From positions 1 to 51,692 of the forward strand of contig JAILJO010000005.1 in assembly GCA_024694675.1 (NCBI GenBank): a stretch of 51,692 nt of DNA, in the 5' to 3' direction. Positions 1 to 9,812 of this stretch are shown one piece after another. Made by a program: the position numbers and the translations under genes. How positions within the stretch are numbered: position 1 is the first letter of the stretch; every line of letters begins with the position of its first letter. The DNA is from Bacteroidales bacterium (lineage in GTDB: Bacteria > Bacteroidota > Bacteroidia > Bacteroidales > UBA932). The notes under the pieces are model-generated. The model worked only from the letters and a program-made list of their open reading frames with translations, was not told the DNA's origin and searched no databases.

Positions 1-156
1 AAGATGAAACTCAAGATGTCAGTTTACAACACGCTCCAAGTATTGGGAATCTCGCTCACAGATACAACGCCTCTTGAAGACCTCTTCAACAAATCTAACC
101 TCAATATTGACAAAGAACTTGACGGGTTCTATGAACCCACGTTGTTTGATTTTTAA
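1..156 (+). CDS. IS4-family-like transposase, C-terminal fragment (runs off window)
   Basis: An open frame from the first base to the TAA at 154-156 encodes 52 residues ending in a short acidic and hydrophobic tail (GFYEPTLFDF). The stretch QVLGISLTDTTPLEDLF resembles the C-terminus of IS4-type transposases common in Bacteroidota, with the 'lqiLgiSLtDkTpl.dLf' pattern I associate with DUF4372-containing members. The catalytic DDE residues would lie upstream, outside the window, so the enzyme cannot be judged intact. The family assignment rests on this tail alone and is tentative. Confidence 0.5.
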   Translation, partial: KMKLKMSVYNTLQVLGISLTDTTPLEDLFNKSNLNIDKELDGFYEPTLFDF

Positions 157-191
157 CTTTTAACTACGTCCACATCTTTTAGTGGACAGCA
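1..191 (+). mobile_element. Right end of an insertion sequence
   Basis: The transposase tail is followed by about 35 non-coding bases containing a small inverted repeat (GTCCAC at 168-173 and GTGGAC at 182-187). The next coding frame begins at 192, and its frame is closed by a TAG at 180-182 that lies inside this segment. This fits an IS end with its terminal repeat near 165-191, abutting the STAND gene. The exact boundary and any target duplication cannot be set because the other end is outside the window. Confidence 0.45.
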
Positions 192-3100
192 ATGATAGCA
201 TGTGATTATGAAAACGGTTACTTTTATTGGAAATACATTGATAACAAGTCGATTGAAGAGTTTAAAAGCCGGTCTGAAAGAATTCAAGATACAGTTCGAT
301 ACCATTTCAAAGCAGAAGAGACATGTTCGAAAGAGAATGTCAAAGATACAATCACAGTTTGGAAAAGGTTATATAAGGAACGAATGGATGCCATCAAAGA
401 CGAGAAACAGATGGCAGAATCATTTGCTTCAGTCCAGAGGATAGCGTTTAATAGTACTCCATCGGAGTTACATGGTCTGAAAGACTCCCATATACCTAGA
501 CCTGAATCTGAAGCATTATACAACTGGATATTAGAAGATCTGCCCAAAGGAAACAGAAACATATGTCTTCTTGTTGGAGATGCAGGCACTGGAAAGTCTG
601 TGGTTATTAAAGACTTGATTGCCACCCTTGAGAAGAATGGAGTAAATAGCCTTTGCATCAAAGCAGACGCTATTGATGAGACCAACAATCCTATCTCCCT
701 GGAAACGGTTTATGAAACCATCGCTTTTTATGCGTCAAGTCATAAATCTATGGTCTTTGTCATTGATCAAATAGATGCTTTGTCTCAAAGCCTGTCTGCT
801 GATAGAAACCGATTAAACACTTTGATAGATGTGTTAACGGCTATTGGAGACTGGCCTAATGTTAGAGCAGTAGTTTCGTGTAGGAAATATGATTTAGAGT
901 TTGATGCTGTATTAAGTGGTATAAAAGAGAATTCAAACATAGTTGAATTAGGGCTGTTGTCAGAAGATGTCGTGAAGACTGTTTTATTGCGACTGAATCA
1001 GGAACTGGTAAATAAGATAAGCCCCATTACTCTCTCTCTCTTGAGGAACGTTCAGTATCTTAATTCATACTGCTTCTTGTATCAAAGGAATAAAAGCAGC
1101 CTTAATTTCAGCAGTCCTATTGAACTATATGATGCATTATGGGACTCCGGCCTGAACGGGTTGCCTTCAACAATAAATAGAGATGACACCGAACGAGTGT
1201 TATTCAGTATTGCGGAATGTATCAAACAAACAGGGACATTAAAACCGATTTGGCAACCTATTTCATATTTACGCGGGGCTTTTGAGTATCTTGCAAGTAA
1301 TGGCATAATAATCCCAGAAGGGAGAGTTGTTTCTTTTTTCCACCAGACATTTTACGACTATGCCTTGGCAAGGTACTACATTACTCAGAATAAGTCATTC
1401 ATCTCTGATTTGGAAAACGAGTTTCAGGGACTTGAAATACGCTCTACTGTAAAGGCTGTCCTGGAGTATAACAGGGGTCATAACGATTCCGGATATGCTT
1501 TGGAAATACAGAAACTTATGACCTCTGAGAGAATACGTCTCCACATCAAATTGCTGGCGATATCTACTCTTGCAACATCTGATGATCCAAGGCCTTTTGA
1601 GAAGAGATTAGTTAAGCAAGTCTGTTATTCGGATGAAAGAATTCTTAATCATTTTTTCAGAGGAGTCCAGGGCGAAAAATGGTATAGAACTGCTTTTGTC
1701 TTACTGAAAGCATTCTTGCCTGATTCATTAAGAGGTGGCATGCTGCTAATGCCCATGCTGAGCACACTTACCCGTTATTCATTTCAGCATCCAGATGATG
1801 TGTTTTTGTTGATAGATTCAATTAATGATAAAGATACAAAAGCATTTGCGAGGTCATACGTATTGAGGGGGCATAATGATTATCGTAACAATAAGGTAAT
1901 CGAGGCATTCAGGAGTGTCAGTGATTCCAATAGCTATTTTATCGTAAGTTGGATTCAAGATGCATTGCAAAGCAACGAGAAGTTTGGATTGGAAGAGGCA
2001 GGAGAACTGCTTTTAAGATATTTGGAATCAGGTATTCGCACTCACAATCACGACGGTTATGAGTTAGTTGATGTGCTTTTCAAGAATCTCTCTCAAACAC
2101 ATCCTCGACAATGTCTTTTTCTTCTAAACTCCAGTTTGATTCAGTATATAAGTAAAAACTCATCTGAGGGATATCACGGCTTCACGATTGCAAAAAGTAT
2201 TGATGATTACTCTTCCAATGAGTATTTGGAAAAAATCATTAAGTTATATGAACAGTTACTTCTTAAGTACTCTTCGGACCAAGCTTTGATTATTCCTATC
2301 GTAGATGAATTATTATCACTTAATAATGAGACCTCTGTTGCGATGGCTCTGCTAGCAATTGCTGAGCACCCAGAGTTGCATAATAAGAGAGTTGAATCGT
2401 TGTTAGCGAGTTCTTCGATAATAGAAAAGTACCTTCAGGGTTCAGTTGAGTTCTATTTCATGAAAATGCTGAAGTCGTGGTATTCAACACTGAATAGTCT
2501 TCGTGCACATAAGTACCAGAGACTTCTCCTGTCATATGTCTCTTCTTCCGATATGTACGTTGACAGAGACAGACAATACAGTGACCTGCTCTTCCCTAAT
2601 CTTTGGCGTGAAAAATGGGAATTAATATGTAATACATTACCTGATGATGGTTTGCTACCAGAGATGAAGAAATGTATGGGAGAACTTTTTAGACGATTTG
2701 GAAGAAAGATTGTTATAGAAAGAGATAGGCACTCAGTTACGATGGCAGTATATTGTGGCGGAATAACAGATAGCGCTACTTATGCTAAGTTTTCTACTGA
2801 CAATTGGCTTAGTTCTTTTTTGAAACTCGATGAGACAAAACACTGGCATTCCCATGCGCATCCTATTGATTTGAATGTCCATGCTGACGCTTTTAAGAAA
2901 TGTGTCTCCTCAGATCTAGATAAATTCAAAGATTTCGTCTTTGATATCGCAAGAAGGGATGATATTAGGCCATTCTATATAATATCTGGAATAGAAGGAT
3001 TGTTAGATGCTGGCGTGAGCATTGATGAGATGTGGCCTCTTGCCAAAAAGTATATCTCGGTAGAATATGCATCTGAGAATAGTTACTCATTTAAGCAAAT

Positions 3101-4160
3101 AACAGGGCATTATTGCAAGAGTAATAGTCTGTATATTGACGAGATTTTGCCTGTAATCATTGATGTTATTAATATGCCACTTGATGAGCGGCTGTTGACA
3201 AGTAAAGTTAATGAGGACGAAACGAAGTTGGATAATATTGTTAACAATATGATTAACCGGGCCATTAACTCAAAACAGGGACGTGCGATTGAACTTCTTA
3301 TCCAATTGACAGCAATTCCAGAAAGAAGACAACAGGCATATGATACTCTTTTAAACTTGGTTCCTTCTTTAAATGAAAGCTTGAGGACTTTGCCGATGCA
3401 TTATTTATATGTGAAAGAGCATTTTGATGCGAACTTGTATTTCCCGCTTCTAAAGAAAAGTTTAGAGTTTATGGGACCAGAGGCTTTGCCTCTTCGAGCT
3501 GATGCTATTCAATGGTGCTTCTATCATAAACCAGATTTGGTATCCGATTATGTAAACAAAATAGAGAAGGACTGTAGGAGCCATAACATCCTTTCGCTGA
3601 TTTGTTTCTATGGACTAAGTGTTAGCCGTTGCAAGGACGTATGTGAAGAAATGCTAGAACGGATTCTTACGCACAATGACGAGAACGTTATAGCAGAAAT
3701 AATAAAAGCGTCAATGAAGATGTTCAATGATCCTGATTATACCCTGTATTCAAAGAAATTTTTGGAGTGCTATTCATCGGATGGAAGAGAGGCGATTATT
3801 GATGCTTTTTGCCTGCATTGTGATGAACTGCCTGTAGAAGCTTTAACTTTCTATAGAGAATGGGCAAAATCATGGAAGATGATAAAGCACCGTGATATTT
3901 ACTCACAACTAGAATACGTTACAAAGTGTATTTCAAGTTATCCGGTAGAGTGCTATAAGTTCATACCAGAACAGGTTCTCTCTGGTATTGATAATGAACA
4001 GTTTTCAGATGAAGAAGTGGTAAAAGTACTCTTAAAGATATATGGTAGATTAAAAGAGGACGAAGATGAAGAATCGTTGAATGAGATAATTGATATGTTT
4101 GATGAGTATATTTTTAGGGGGAATCGAGTCATTTATTCTGCGTTGGATAAGCTCAATTAG
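192..4160 (+). CDS. Large STAND/NACHT-like NTPase, probable anti-phage sensor, possibly 5'-truncated
   Basis: This 1322-residue protein carries a P-loop NTPase core: Walker A GDAGTGKS at about residues 129-136, Walker B MVFVIDQIDA at about 187-196, and a sensor-like arginine region (AVVSCRKYDLEF) further on. The remaining 900 or so residues are predicted helical and repeat-like, as in STAND proteins whose C-terminus senses a phage or cell signal. No nuclease or TIR effector domain is visible in the chain. The SIR2 gene that follows after two bases (or 14 to its ATG) is the likely effector in trans. Only about 128 residues precede the P-loop, and an in-frame stop sits in the flanking IS end, so the original start may have been lost. 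The Avs-like role is inference from architecture and context. Confidence 0.72.
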   Translation: MIACDYENGYFYWKYIDNKSIEEFKSRSERIQDTVRYHFKAEETCSKENVKDTITVWKRLYKERMDAIKDEKQMAESFASVQRIAFNSTPSELHGLKDSHIPRPESEALYNWILEDLPKGNRNICLLVGDAGTGKSVVIKDLIATLEKNGVNSLCIKADAIDETNNPISLETVYETIAFYASSHKSMVFVIDQIDALSQSLSADRNRLNTLIDVLTAIGDWPNVRAVVSCRKYDLEFDAVLSGIKENSNIVELGLLSEDVVKTVLLRLNQELVNKISPITLSLLRNVQYLNSYCFLYQRNKSSLNFSSPIELYDALWDSGLNGLPSTINRDDTERVLFSIAECIKQTGTLKPIWQPISYLRGAFEYLASNGIIIPEGRVVSFFHQTFYDYALARYYITQNKSFISDLENEFQGLEIRSTVKAVLEYNRGHNDSGYALEIQKLMTSERIRLHIKLLAISTLATSDDPRPFEKRLVKQVCYSDERILNHFFRGVQGEKWYRTAFVLLKAFLPDSLRGGMLLMPMLSTLTRYSFQHPDDVFLLIDSINDKDTKAFARSYVLRGHNDYRNNKVIEAFRSVSDSNSYFIVSWIQDALQSNEKFGLEEAGELLLRYLESGIRTHNHDGYELVDVLFKNLSQTHPRQCLFLLNSSLIQYISKNSSEGYHGFTIAKSIDDYSSNEYLEKIIKLYEQLLLKYSSDQALIIPIVDELLSLNNETSVAMALLAIAEHPELHNKRVESLLASSSIIEKYLQGSVEFYFMKMLKSWYSTLNSLRAHKYQRLLLSYVSSSDMYVDRDRQYSDLLFPNLWREKWELICNTLPDDGLLPEMKKCMGELFRRFGRKIVIERDRHSVTMAVYCGGITDSATYAKFSTDNWLSSFLKLDETKHWHSHAHPIDLNVHADAFKKCVSSDLDKFKDFVFDIARRDDIRPFYIISGIEGLLDAGVSIDEMWPLAKKYISVEYASENSYSFKQITGHYCKSNSLYIDEILPVIIDVINMPLDERLLTSKVNEDETKLDNIVNNMINRAINSKQGRAIELLIQLTAIPERRQQAYDTLLNLVPSLNESLRTLPMHYLYVKEHFDANLYFPLLKKSLEFMGPEALPLRADAIQWCFYHKPDLVSDYVNKIEKDCRSHNILSLICFYGLSVSRCKDVCEEMLERILTHNDENVIAEIIKASMKMFNDPDYTLYSKKFLECYSSDGREAIIDAFCLHCDELPVEALTFYREWAKSWKMIKHRDIYSQLEYVTKCISSYPVECYKFIPEQVLSGIDNEQFSDEEVVKVLLKIYGRLKEDEDEESLNEIIDMFDEYIFRGNRVIYSALDKLN

Positions 4161-4174
4161 TATTGGTATTTGAG

Positions 4175-6025
4175 ATGGAAACATTGAATGATATTTGTTC
4201 TTTGGTCAGGAAAGAAGATGTGACATTGTTTGTCGGATCCGGGTGTTCAATACCGGTCGCTCCGCCAGCGTCCGCTTTGTCAAAGAAGTTTTATGAGGAA
4301 TTGAACGATTCGATGAGGGAAGGGGTCGATGAGAATAATCTCCAAGAAACTTCATCCAGACTGATGCTTCAAGAAGGGGACTCTTTAAAACGTGATGAAA
4401 TAATAAAGATGAGTTTTTCGGGACTTACTCCCCAGGCTTTTCATAATAATATGGCGCTCATCCCTCATATTCATACTATCATAACAACGAATTATGATAC
4501 GCTGATTGAGGATGCTTTTTGTTGCGGTGGCATACAGGTTTTCAGGAAGGATTCTGAATGTTGTTGTTTCCAAGAAAGACAGACGCATCTTTACAAAATA
4601 CATGGTGATGTCAATGAGTTGGGGAGTATTGTTTTGTCTACCGAGGATTATCGTAGAACAATAAAATCGCCGTCGCAGCCAATCCTTTGGAACCATGTTC
4701 TTTCCGAATTTACAAAACATCATGTTGTATTTGTTGGCTATAGTCTATCTGATGGTAATATCCTTAATTTGATAGAGTATGTTAAGGACATGTTTGGCAG
4801 TGAAGCCAAGGGAATGTATATGGTGGCACCTACCATATCTGAAGTTCAGAAGAAAAAGCTTTCTTCTCTTGGGATAAAACCAGTTATATCGGATGCGGAA
4901 AAGTTTTCTGCATCCGTACTTCAAAGTTTGAAAGATCACTATGCCGAGGACTTACATTGCTTGAACTGTTCGGAAGAGACCGCAGCTAAGTTCGCTCTCT
5001 TAAATAATCTGAGCATATCATTGAAAAGAAAGGTATCTGAAGTTAATATCAATGGATATTCGGCTCTTAAAGGCTCTCCCAATGTTCAGTTACACATGAC
5101 AACGAAGCCAATCGAACTCTTTACCAAAGGCTTTTCTGTTTCGGATTTTACTGATGTTGAGTTCGGTTCCGGACCTATGGTAAAGATTCCAAGTGAGGAT
5201 TTACAACACCTTGAGACACGTGTAAACGGTTTAAGGTTTGACTGGGATGAAATGAAACAGGATTTGTATATCGGCCCGGTTGAGAAATCAGTGCAAATGA
5301 GATTGAGTGTCCCAAGCCGTGGCATTCTGGAAGAGTGGACGATGTCAAGTTATGGGGCCAGGGATGGTGTATTGATGAAATGGGAATGTCCTGTATTATC
5401 TTTAAAAGTTGTTATCCGTATAAATGAAAATGGGACGGGGATAACAGGAGATTTCAATATGACAGTAAAGGACCGGTATGAAAATAACGATTTGGCTATC
5501 CGTATCTTTACTGCGATTTGCGCTTATTTGGAGTGTGCCGATGCGGAACTGTCTTTGAATAAAGGAAAACTGCAGAAATATACTCCTACTCATGATAAGA
5601 TTCGAATTGTAAAACTATGGCTGGAGTATGCTTCGATACTGAAATCTATTGAACTTGCATATGGGGAGAAATTCAAGTATTATGAACCATATGACAAAGA
5701 CCGTATGGAAGCTGCTTCTATTGTTCTTGCTTATTTGAGAAAAGAGGTTAGGCTGGTTAATTCGAAACGTATCCTAAGTTTTGACTGTACATATTCTCCA
5801 GATTACGATTATCCCGTTGGGTCTACGTATGCTGTTGTGGGCAAGCGCACTTTAGAAAAAGGCATTGAAGTCGGGGGCATTTGCTTTCCGATCTTCCATG
5901 AAACTATGATGTTTAACGGGCGTATTCTGGAGAATACCAGGCTTGATGAGAAGACAATGCATTTCCGGATGGAGAATAAGGATGGGGTGGAAAGGTATGT
6001 ATATAGTGATGTGGTTGATGAATAA
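4175..6025 (+). CDS. SIR2-domain protein, probable NAD-depleting effector of the STAND pair
   Basis: The N-terminal 270 residues form a SIR2-type Rossmann domain: LFVGSGCSIP near residue 20 (NAD-binding glycine loop), TTNYDTLIEDAF near 103 (the TxN-D motif), YKIHGDVN with the expected catalytic histidine near 142, and VVFVGYSLSD near 185. Bacterial SIR2 proteins in defence operons typically hydrolyse NAD+ to stop growth of infected cells. The remaining 350 residues match nothing I recognise. The ORF track begins at a TTG at 4163; the ATG at 4175 is the more likely start, 14 bases after the STAND stop. The tight coupling suggests co-translation and a two-component system. NADase activity is inferred from the family. 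Confidence 0.75.
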   Translation: METLNDICSLVRKEDVTLFVGSGCSIPVAPPASALSKKFYEELNDSMREGVDENNLQETSSRLMLQEGDSLKRDEIIKMSFSGLTPQAFHNNMALIPHIHTIITTNYDTLIEDAFCCGGIQVFRKDSECCCFQERQTHLYKIHGDVNELGSIVLSTEDYRRTIKSPSQPILWNHVLSEFTKHHVVFVGYSLSDGNILNLIEYVKDMFGSEAKGMYMVAPTISEVQKKKLSSLGIKPVISDAEKFSASVLQSLKDHYAEDLHCLNCSEETAAKFALLNNLSISLKRKVSEVNINGYSALKGSPNVQLHMTTKPIELFTKGFSVSDFTDVEFGSGPMVKIPSEDLQHLETRVNGLRFDWDEMKQDLYIGPVEKSVQMRLSVPSRGILEEWTMSSYGARDGVLMKWECPVLSLKVVIRINENGTGITGDFNMTVKDRYENNDLAIRIFTAICAYLECADAELSLNKGKLQKYTPTHDKIRIVKLWLEYASILKSIELAYGEKFKYYEPYDKDRMEAASIVLAYLRKEVRLVNSKRILSFDCTYSPDYDYPVGSTYAVVGKRTLEKGIEVGGICFPIFHETMMFNGRILENTRLDEKTMHFRMENKDGVERYVYSDVVDE

Positions 6026-6147
6026 TAGGGTTATATAGATACTGGCAGTTTTTTTAGTTACTTGGATGGAGGGTGGAGAAAAAGGATAAAAAGTGAGATA
6101 ATAGACATATTATTTCATTATTTGATTAATGTTTAATTTTTTTTTCA

Positions 6148-6155
6148 TATATTTG
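6148..6155 (+). promoter_or_regulatory. Bacteroidota -7 element for the xre-dnd operon
   Basis: TATATTTG matches the Bacteroidota -7 consensus TAnnTTTG and lies 18 bases before the xre start codon. A TTTG at 6121-6124 could be the -33 box, but its spacing of 23 bases is longer than the usual 19, so only the -7 call is made. Confidence 0.45.
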
Positions 6156-6172
6156 AATTAAGAAAAAAAATT

Positions 6173-6397
6173 ATGGTAAAAGATATCAATCGCATTAAAG
6201 TAGTACTTGTAGAAAAGAAGCGCACAAATAAATGGTTAGCAGAACAGTTGGGCTGTGCGCCTACTACCGTATCAAAGTGGTGCACAAATGCTTGCCAACC
6301 TCCTATGGAAACATATCTGAGAATTGCAAAGTTACTTGATGTGGAAATCGACAAGTTGCTAAACAATGAATATGCCAACGAATTGGTAAATGAATAG
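6173..6397 (+). CDS. Small XRE-family helix-turn-helix regulator of the Dnd operon
   Basis: This 74-residue protein is almost wholly an HTH_3 domain: WLAEQLGCAPTTVSKWCTNACQPPMETYLRIAKLLDVEIDKLL covers the two recognition helices and the C-terminal helices. It is a DNA-binding regulator with no ligand or enzyme domain. Its last 8 bases overlap the start of dndC, so it is first in the operon and probably controls it, perhaps with autoregulation at the AT-rich upstream region. The operator is not identified. Small XRE proteins are common controllers of restriction-modification modules, where delayed nuclease expression protects the host; that role is inferred. Confidence 0.8.
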   Translation: MVKDINRIKVVLVEKKRTNKWLAEQLGCAPTTVSKWCTNACQPPMETYLRIAKLLDVEIDKLLNNEYANELVNE

Positions 6398-7727
6398 ACG
6401 TATAGAGTATATTGTTGATGAGATTTTGGACCAGTATATGTATGCTGATTCAACTGAACGTCCATGGATTATCGGTTTTAGCGGTGGGAAAGATTCTACT
6501 GTACTATTAACTTTAGTATGGCTTGCTCTTCGGAAGATAAAGGAGGGTGTTGTCACTCCCTTTCAACTTAGAAGACCCGTCTACGTTGTTTGCAATGATA
6601 CGATGGTTGAGAATCCCATTATTTCATCTTACGTTGATGAGGTACTTGAACAAATAGAAATAAGAGCTCGTGAGGAGGATATGCCTATATTTGTGCGTAA
6701 AACAGTACCGAAATTAGAGGATTCCTTTTGGGTAAACGTTATCGGCAAGGGCTATCCTGTTCCAAACAATGCATTCCGGTGGTGTACAGAAAAGATGAAG
6801 ATTAAACCTACCGCCAGGTATATTACTGAGCAAGTTGATGAATGTGGTGAGGCAATTATATTGATTGGTACAAGAAAAGCAGAAAGTGCGACAAGGGCGC
6901 GTTCAATCAAAAAACATGAGATTCATGGCCAGCGATTAACTCATCATACTCTACTACATAATACATATGTTTACGCCCCAATAAAAGATCTTTATTTGGA
7001 GGAAGTTTGGTATATTATTAACGCTATCCCTTGTCCTTGGGGATTTGATAATAAGGTTCTGTTTAACATTTATATGGATGCTAGCGCTGATGACTATGAA
7101 TGTCCAACAGTTGTTACCGATAAGAGTCATGGCTCATGTGGTCAAAGTCGCTTTGGTTGTTGGGTATGCACGGTAGTAAAAGATGATAAATCAATGCGCT
7201 CACTCATCAATAATGGTCGAGAGTGGATGCAGCCGTTATACGACTTCCGTATAGAATTAGATTCAGAACGTAATATTATTGAGAATAGAATGCCTTACCG
7301 TCGTGATGGCCGACGTGCTGTTAACGATATGGGACCATATACATTTTCGTATCGTGCAAAGATTCTTCGTCGACTTCTTGAAGTTCAACATATATTACAA
7401 CTTAAAGATCCCAAGATAAAACTCATTTCAGACCAGGAATTGATTGCTATTCAGGTAAACTGGTATCGCGATTTCAATTTTGGTTACAAAGTGTCAGATA
7501 TTTATAATTCAATCTATAACGAGTCTTTCAGAATGGAAGAAAACGAAAAGAATAAGTTAGAAGCGGACTTAATGCGCGAGATCTGTCAGAACAATCCCGA
7601 GGAAGGAGAGTTGATAGAGCAGTTATTGCTTCTTCAAAAAAGTAAGTCTCTTATGCAGCGACGCCGTGGATTAAAGAACGAAATTGAATTACGTTTGAAA
7701 GAGTTTTTAGACAATAAGAAAAAATGA
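6390..7727 (+). CDS. dndC: DNA phosphorothioation protein DndC
   Basis: DndC is the PAPS-reductase-like ATP pyrophosphatase that activates DNA for replacement of a non-bridging phosphate oxygen by sulphur. The PP-loop SGGKDST is at residues 31-37. FRWCTEKMKIKP is the family's conserved central motif, and CPTVVTDKSHGSCGQSRFGCWVC at about 237-261 supplies the cysteines of the Fe-S cluster. At 445 residues it is of usual length. It overlaps xre by 8 bases and dndD by an ATGA. No dndA cysteine desulphurase is present in the window, so sulphur would have to come from a chromosomal IscS/SufS-type enzyme, as is known for other Dnd clusters. Confidence 0.93.
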   Translation: MNRRIEYIVDEILDQYMYADSTERPWIIGFSGGKDSTVLLTLVWLALRKIKEGVVTPFQLRRPVYVVCNDTMVENPIISSYVDEVLEQIEIRAREEDMPIFVRKTVPKLEDSFWVNVIGKGYPVPNNAFRWCTEKMKIKPTARYITEQVDECGEAIILIGTRKAESATRARSIKKHEIHGQRLTHHTLLHNTYVYAPIKDLYLEEVWYIINAIPCPWGFDNKVLFNIYMDASADDYECPTVVTDKSHGSCGQSRFGCWVCTVVKDDKSMRSLINNGREWMQPLYDFRIELDSERNIIENRMPYRRDGRRAVNDMGPYTFSYRAKILRRLLEVQHILQLKDPKIKLISDQELIAIQVNWYRDFNFGYKVSDIYNSIYNESFRMEENEKNKLEADLMREICQNNPEEGELIEQLLLLQKSKSLMQRRRGLKNEIELRLKEFLDNKKK

Positions 7728-9811
7728 TAATAAAGTCGATAGAACTTAACAATTTCCGCATTTACCGGGGAAAGAACAAGATTGATTTAACTCCGAATGG
7801 AGAACATAATATAATCATTGTTAGTGGTAACAATGGTTATGGAAAAACAACGTTTCTCATGTCTCTTGTGTGGTGTTTATATGGGAAAAACATGGACAAG
7901 GTCGATGAACTATATAAAAAAGAGATAGATGAAAAAGGTTCATATAGTAAGTATATTGGGAATAGTTTGAATTTAACCGCGGCTGACAATGGGGAAACAC
8001 GTTTTTCGGTATCCGTTACATTCATCAATGTTGATATTCCTAATACAACCTGTACTGAAGTTACAATTGTTCGCTCCTACGATAGAGCCACAAGTGCTTC
8101 AGATGAGCTTGAAATACTCATAGATGGTAAGGCAAGTGATTTATTTGGAGATAAAGATGAGGAAGAGTTGTTTATTCGTGACTACATTTTGCCGATAGAG
8201 ATTGCAAAGTTTTTCTTTTTTGATGCAGAGAAAATAGTGTCATTTGCACAGGTTAACACGCCCAAACAACGTGCAGAATTGAGTCAAGCATATTCCCAAG
8301 TTTTAGGCATTCAGAAATATGCAGAATTGAAAAGTGAGTTGGAAAAATTACAAGATGACTATCGCAGGGAAGCAGCGCAGCCTCAAGATAAAAAAGAGTT
8401 TAACGAGCTTTTGGCATTGATAGCTAATGCTGAAGATCATATTTCTGATTGTGAAAGACGCATTTCTGAGCACCAAGAAAAGATTTCACTTTTAAAGTAC
8501 GAGTGCGGTGAACTACAAGAAAAGCTCATTCGCGAAGGTGACTTGATGAGTGTTGAGCGTCTTGAGGAGCTTAAGGGGAAAAAAGAAAGGTGTCAATCTG
8601 ATGTCAATGAGGCTCAAGAGGGTCTAAAAGAACTCTATAACTATATACCATTCGCGCTAGCTGGGAGTATCCTCTCAGATATGACCGTGCAAATTAAGGA
8701 AGAAAAGGTTTTCAATCAGAATAAGATTCAATTAGAAGGAATTGAAGAAAAAACCGATGATATTCTTGATGAGCTTGATAAAGCTCGGGATTCTTTTAAT
8801 GGACATATAGATATTAGGATAAGGAATTTTTATGAAAAAGAGATTAAAAGACTAATACTTAAGCATTTTTATAACGAACTTGATTTCGACAAGTATGATT
8901 CATTTAAAACCTTACATGATTTCTCCGATTTACAGTATGATGATTTTCTAGGTCTTTTAGAGAATATTAAATCGAGTAAGACCACATTTGAATCTATTTT
9001 CAACAAGTATTCAAAAGCAAAAGCGGAATTATTCTCAATTGAAAAAACTATTAGAGAGGCGGAAAAGAACGCCGAGAGCGAATACATTCAGTCGCTGCGC
9101 TTAAGAAAACAAAATAAAGAGGCAGAGATTACAAATCTCCAGGAAGAGAACGCACGTTTAAATGTATCTATAGAGCAAAAGAAAGAAGAGATTAAAGCCG
9201 CCAAACAAAAAAAAGCAATACTATCTGAAAGAATTGCTGTCTCGGCAAAAAACAAGGACATGGATGATGAGGCACGAATGCTTATCCTCACAATTCAAAA
9301 GTTTCTTTTACGTTTTAAGGATGAAAAGAAGAAGGCTCTTGAGAATAGACTAAAAGATAAACTAACTAGTTTCTTGCATAAGAAAGATTTGGTTAATAAT
9401 GTTGTAGTAGATATTCAAGGGAATGGTGAAGATGTGGATATTAATTTGTTTGATGCTGGTGGGAAGAAGATAGACAAGGGTATTCTATCAATGGGAGAAC
9501 GCCAGATGTTTGCTTCTGCGTTATTGGGAGCTTTGGTTGAGGAAACCGGTCTTGATTTTCCTGTATTCATTGATAGCCCTATGCAGAAATTTGACATTAA
9601 TCACAGTCAGAACATTCTGGCAAAGTTTTACCCCAATGTATCAAAACAGGTAGTATTATTCCCCCTATTGATGAAAGAGTTGACAGAGGAAGAATATGGA
9701 TTAATTGAGAGATATGTGAACAAGGCATTTCTTATTGAGAACCATAAAACTGGTTCGCAGTTCAAGGAAATTAAACCGCAAGAATTGTTTGACATTTATA
9801 AACAACAATAG
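7724..9811 (+). CDS. dndD: DNA phosphorothioation protein DndD (SMC/Rad50-like ATPase)
   Basis: DndD is an SMC-like ATPase thought to nick or remodel DNA during sulphur insertion. Here the N-terminal Walker A GNNGYGKT is at residues 35-42, with the family-typical MSLVWCLYGK following. The middle (about 190-540) is charged and coiled-coil-rich. Near the C-terminus come the ABC signature LSMGERQ and the Walker B PVFIDSPMQKFD. The 695-residue length suits the family. Its start overlaps the dndC stop (ATGA), and its stop is one base before the dndE-fusion ATG. All ATPase motifs look intact, so the protein should be active. Confidence 0.93.
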   Translation: MIIKSIELNNFRIYRGKNKIDLTPNGEHNIIIVSGNNGYGKTTFLMSLVWCLYGKNMDKVDELYKKEIDEKGSYSKYIGNSLNLTAADNGETRFSVSVTFINVDIPNTTCTEVTIVRSYDRATSASDELEILIDGKASDLFGDKDEEELFIRDYILPIEIAKFFFFDAEKIVSFAQVNTPKQRAELSQAYSQVLGIQKYAELKSELEKLQDDYRREAAQPQDKKEFNELLALIANAEDHISDCERRISEHQEKISLLKYECGELQEKLIREGDLMSVERLEELKGKKERCQSDVNEAQEGLKELYNYIPFALAGSILSDMTVQIKEEKVFNQNKIQLEGIEEKTDDILDELDKARDSFNGHIDIRIRNFYEKEIKRLILKHFYNELDFDKYDSFKTLHDFSDLQYDDFLGLLENIKSSKTTFESIFNKYSKAKAELFSIEKTIREAEKNAESEYIQSLRLRKQNKEAEITNLQEENARLNVSIEQKKEEIKAAKQKKAILSERIAVSAKNKDMDDEARMLILTIQKFLLRFKDEKKKALENRLKDKLTSFLHKKDLVNNVVVDIQGNGEDVDINLFDAGGKKIDKGILSMGERQMFASALLGALVEETGLDFPVFIDSPMQKFDINHSQNILAKFYPNVSKQVVLFPLLMKELTEEEYGLIERYVNKAFLIENHKTGSQFKEIKPQELFDIYKQQ

Positions 9812-9812
9812 C

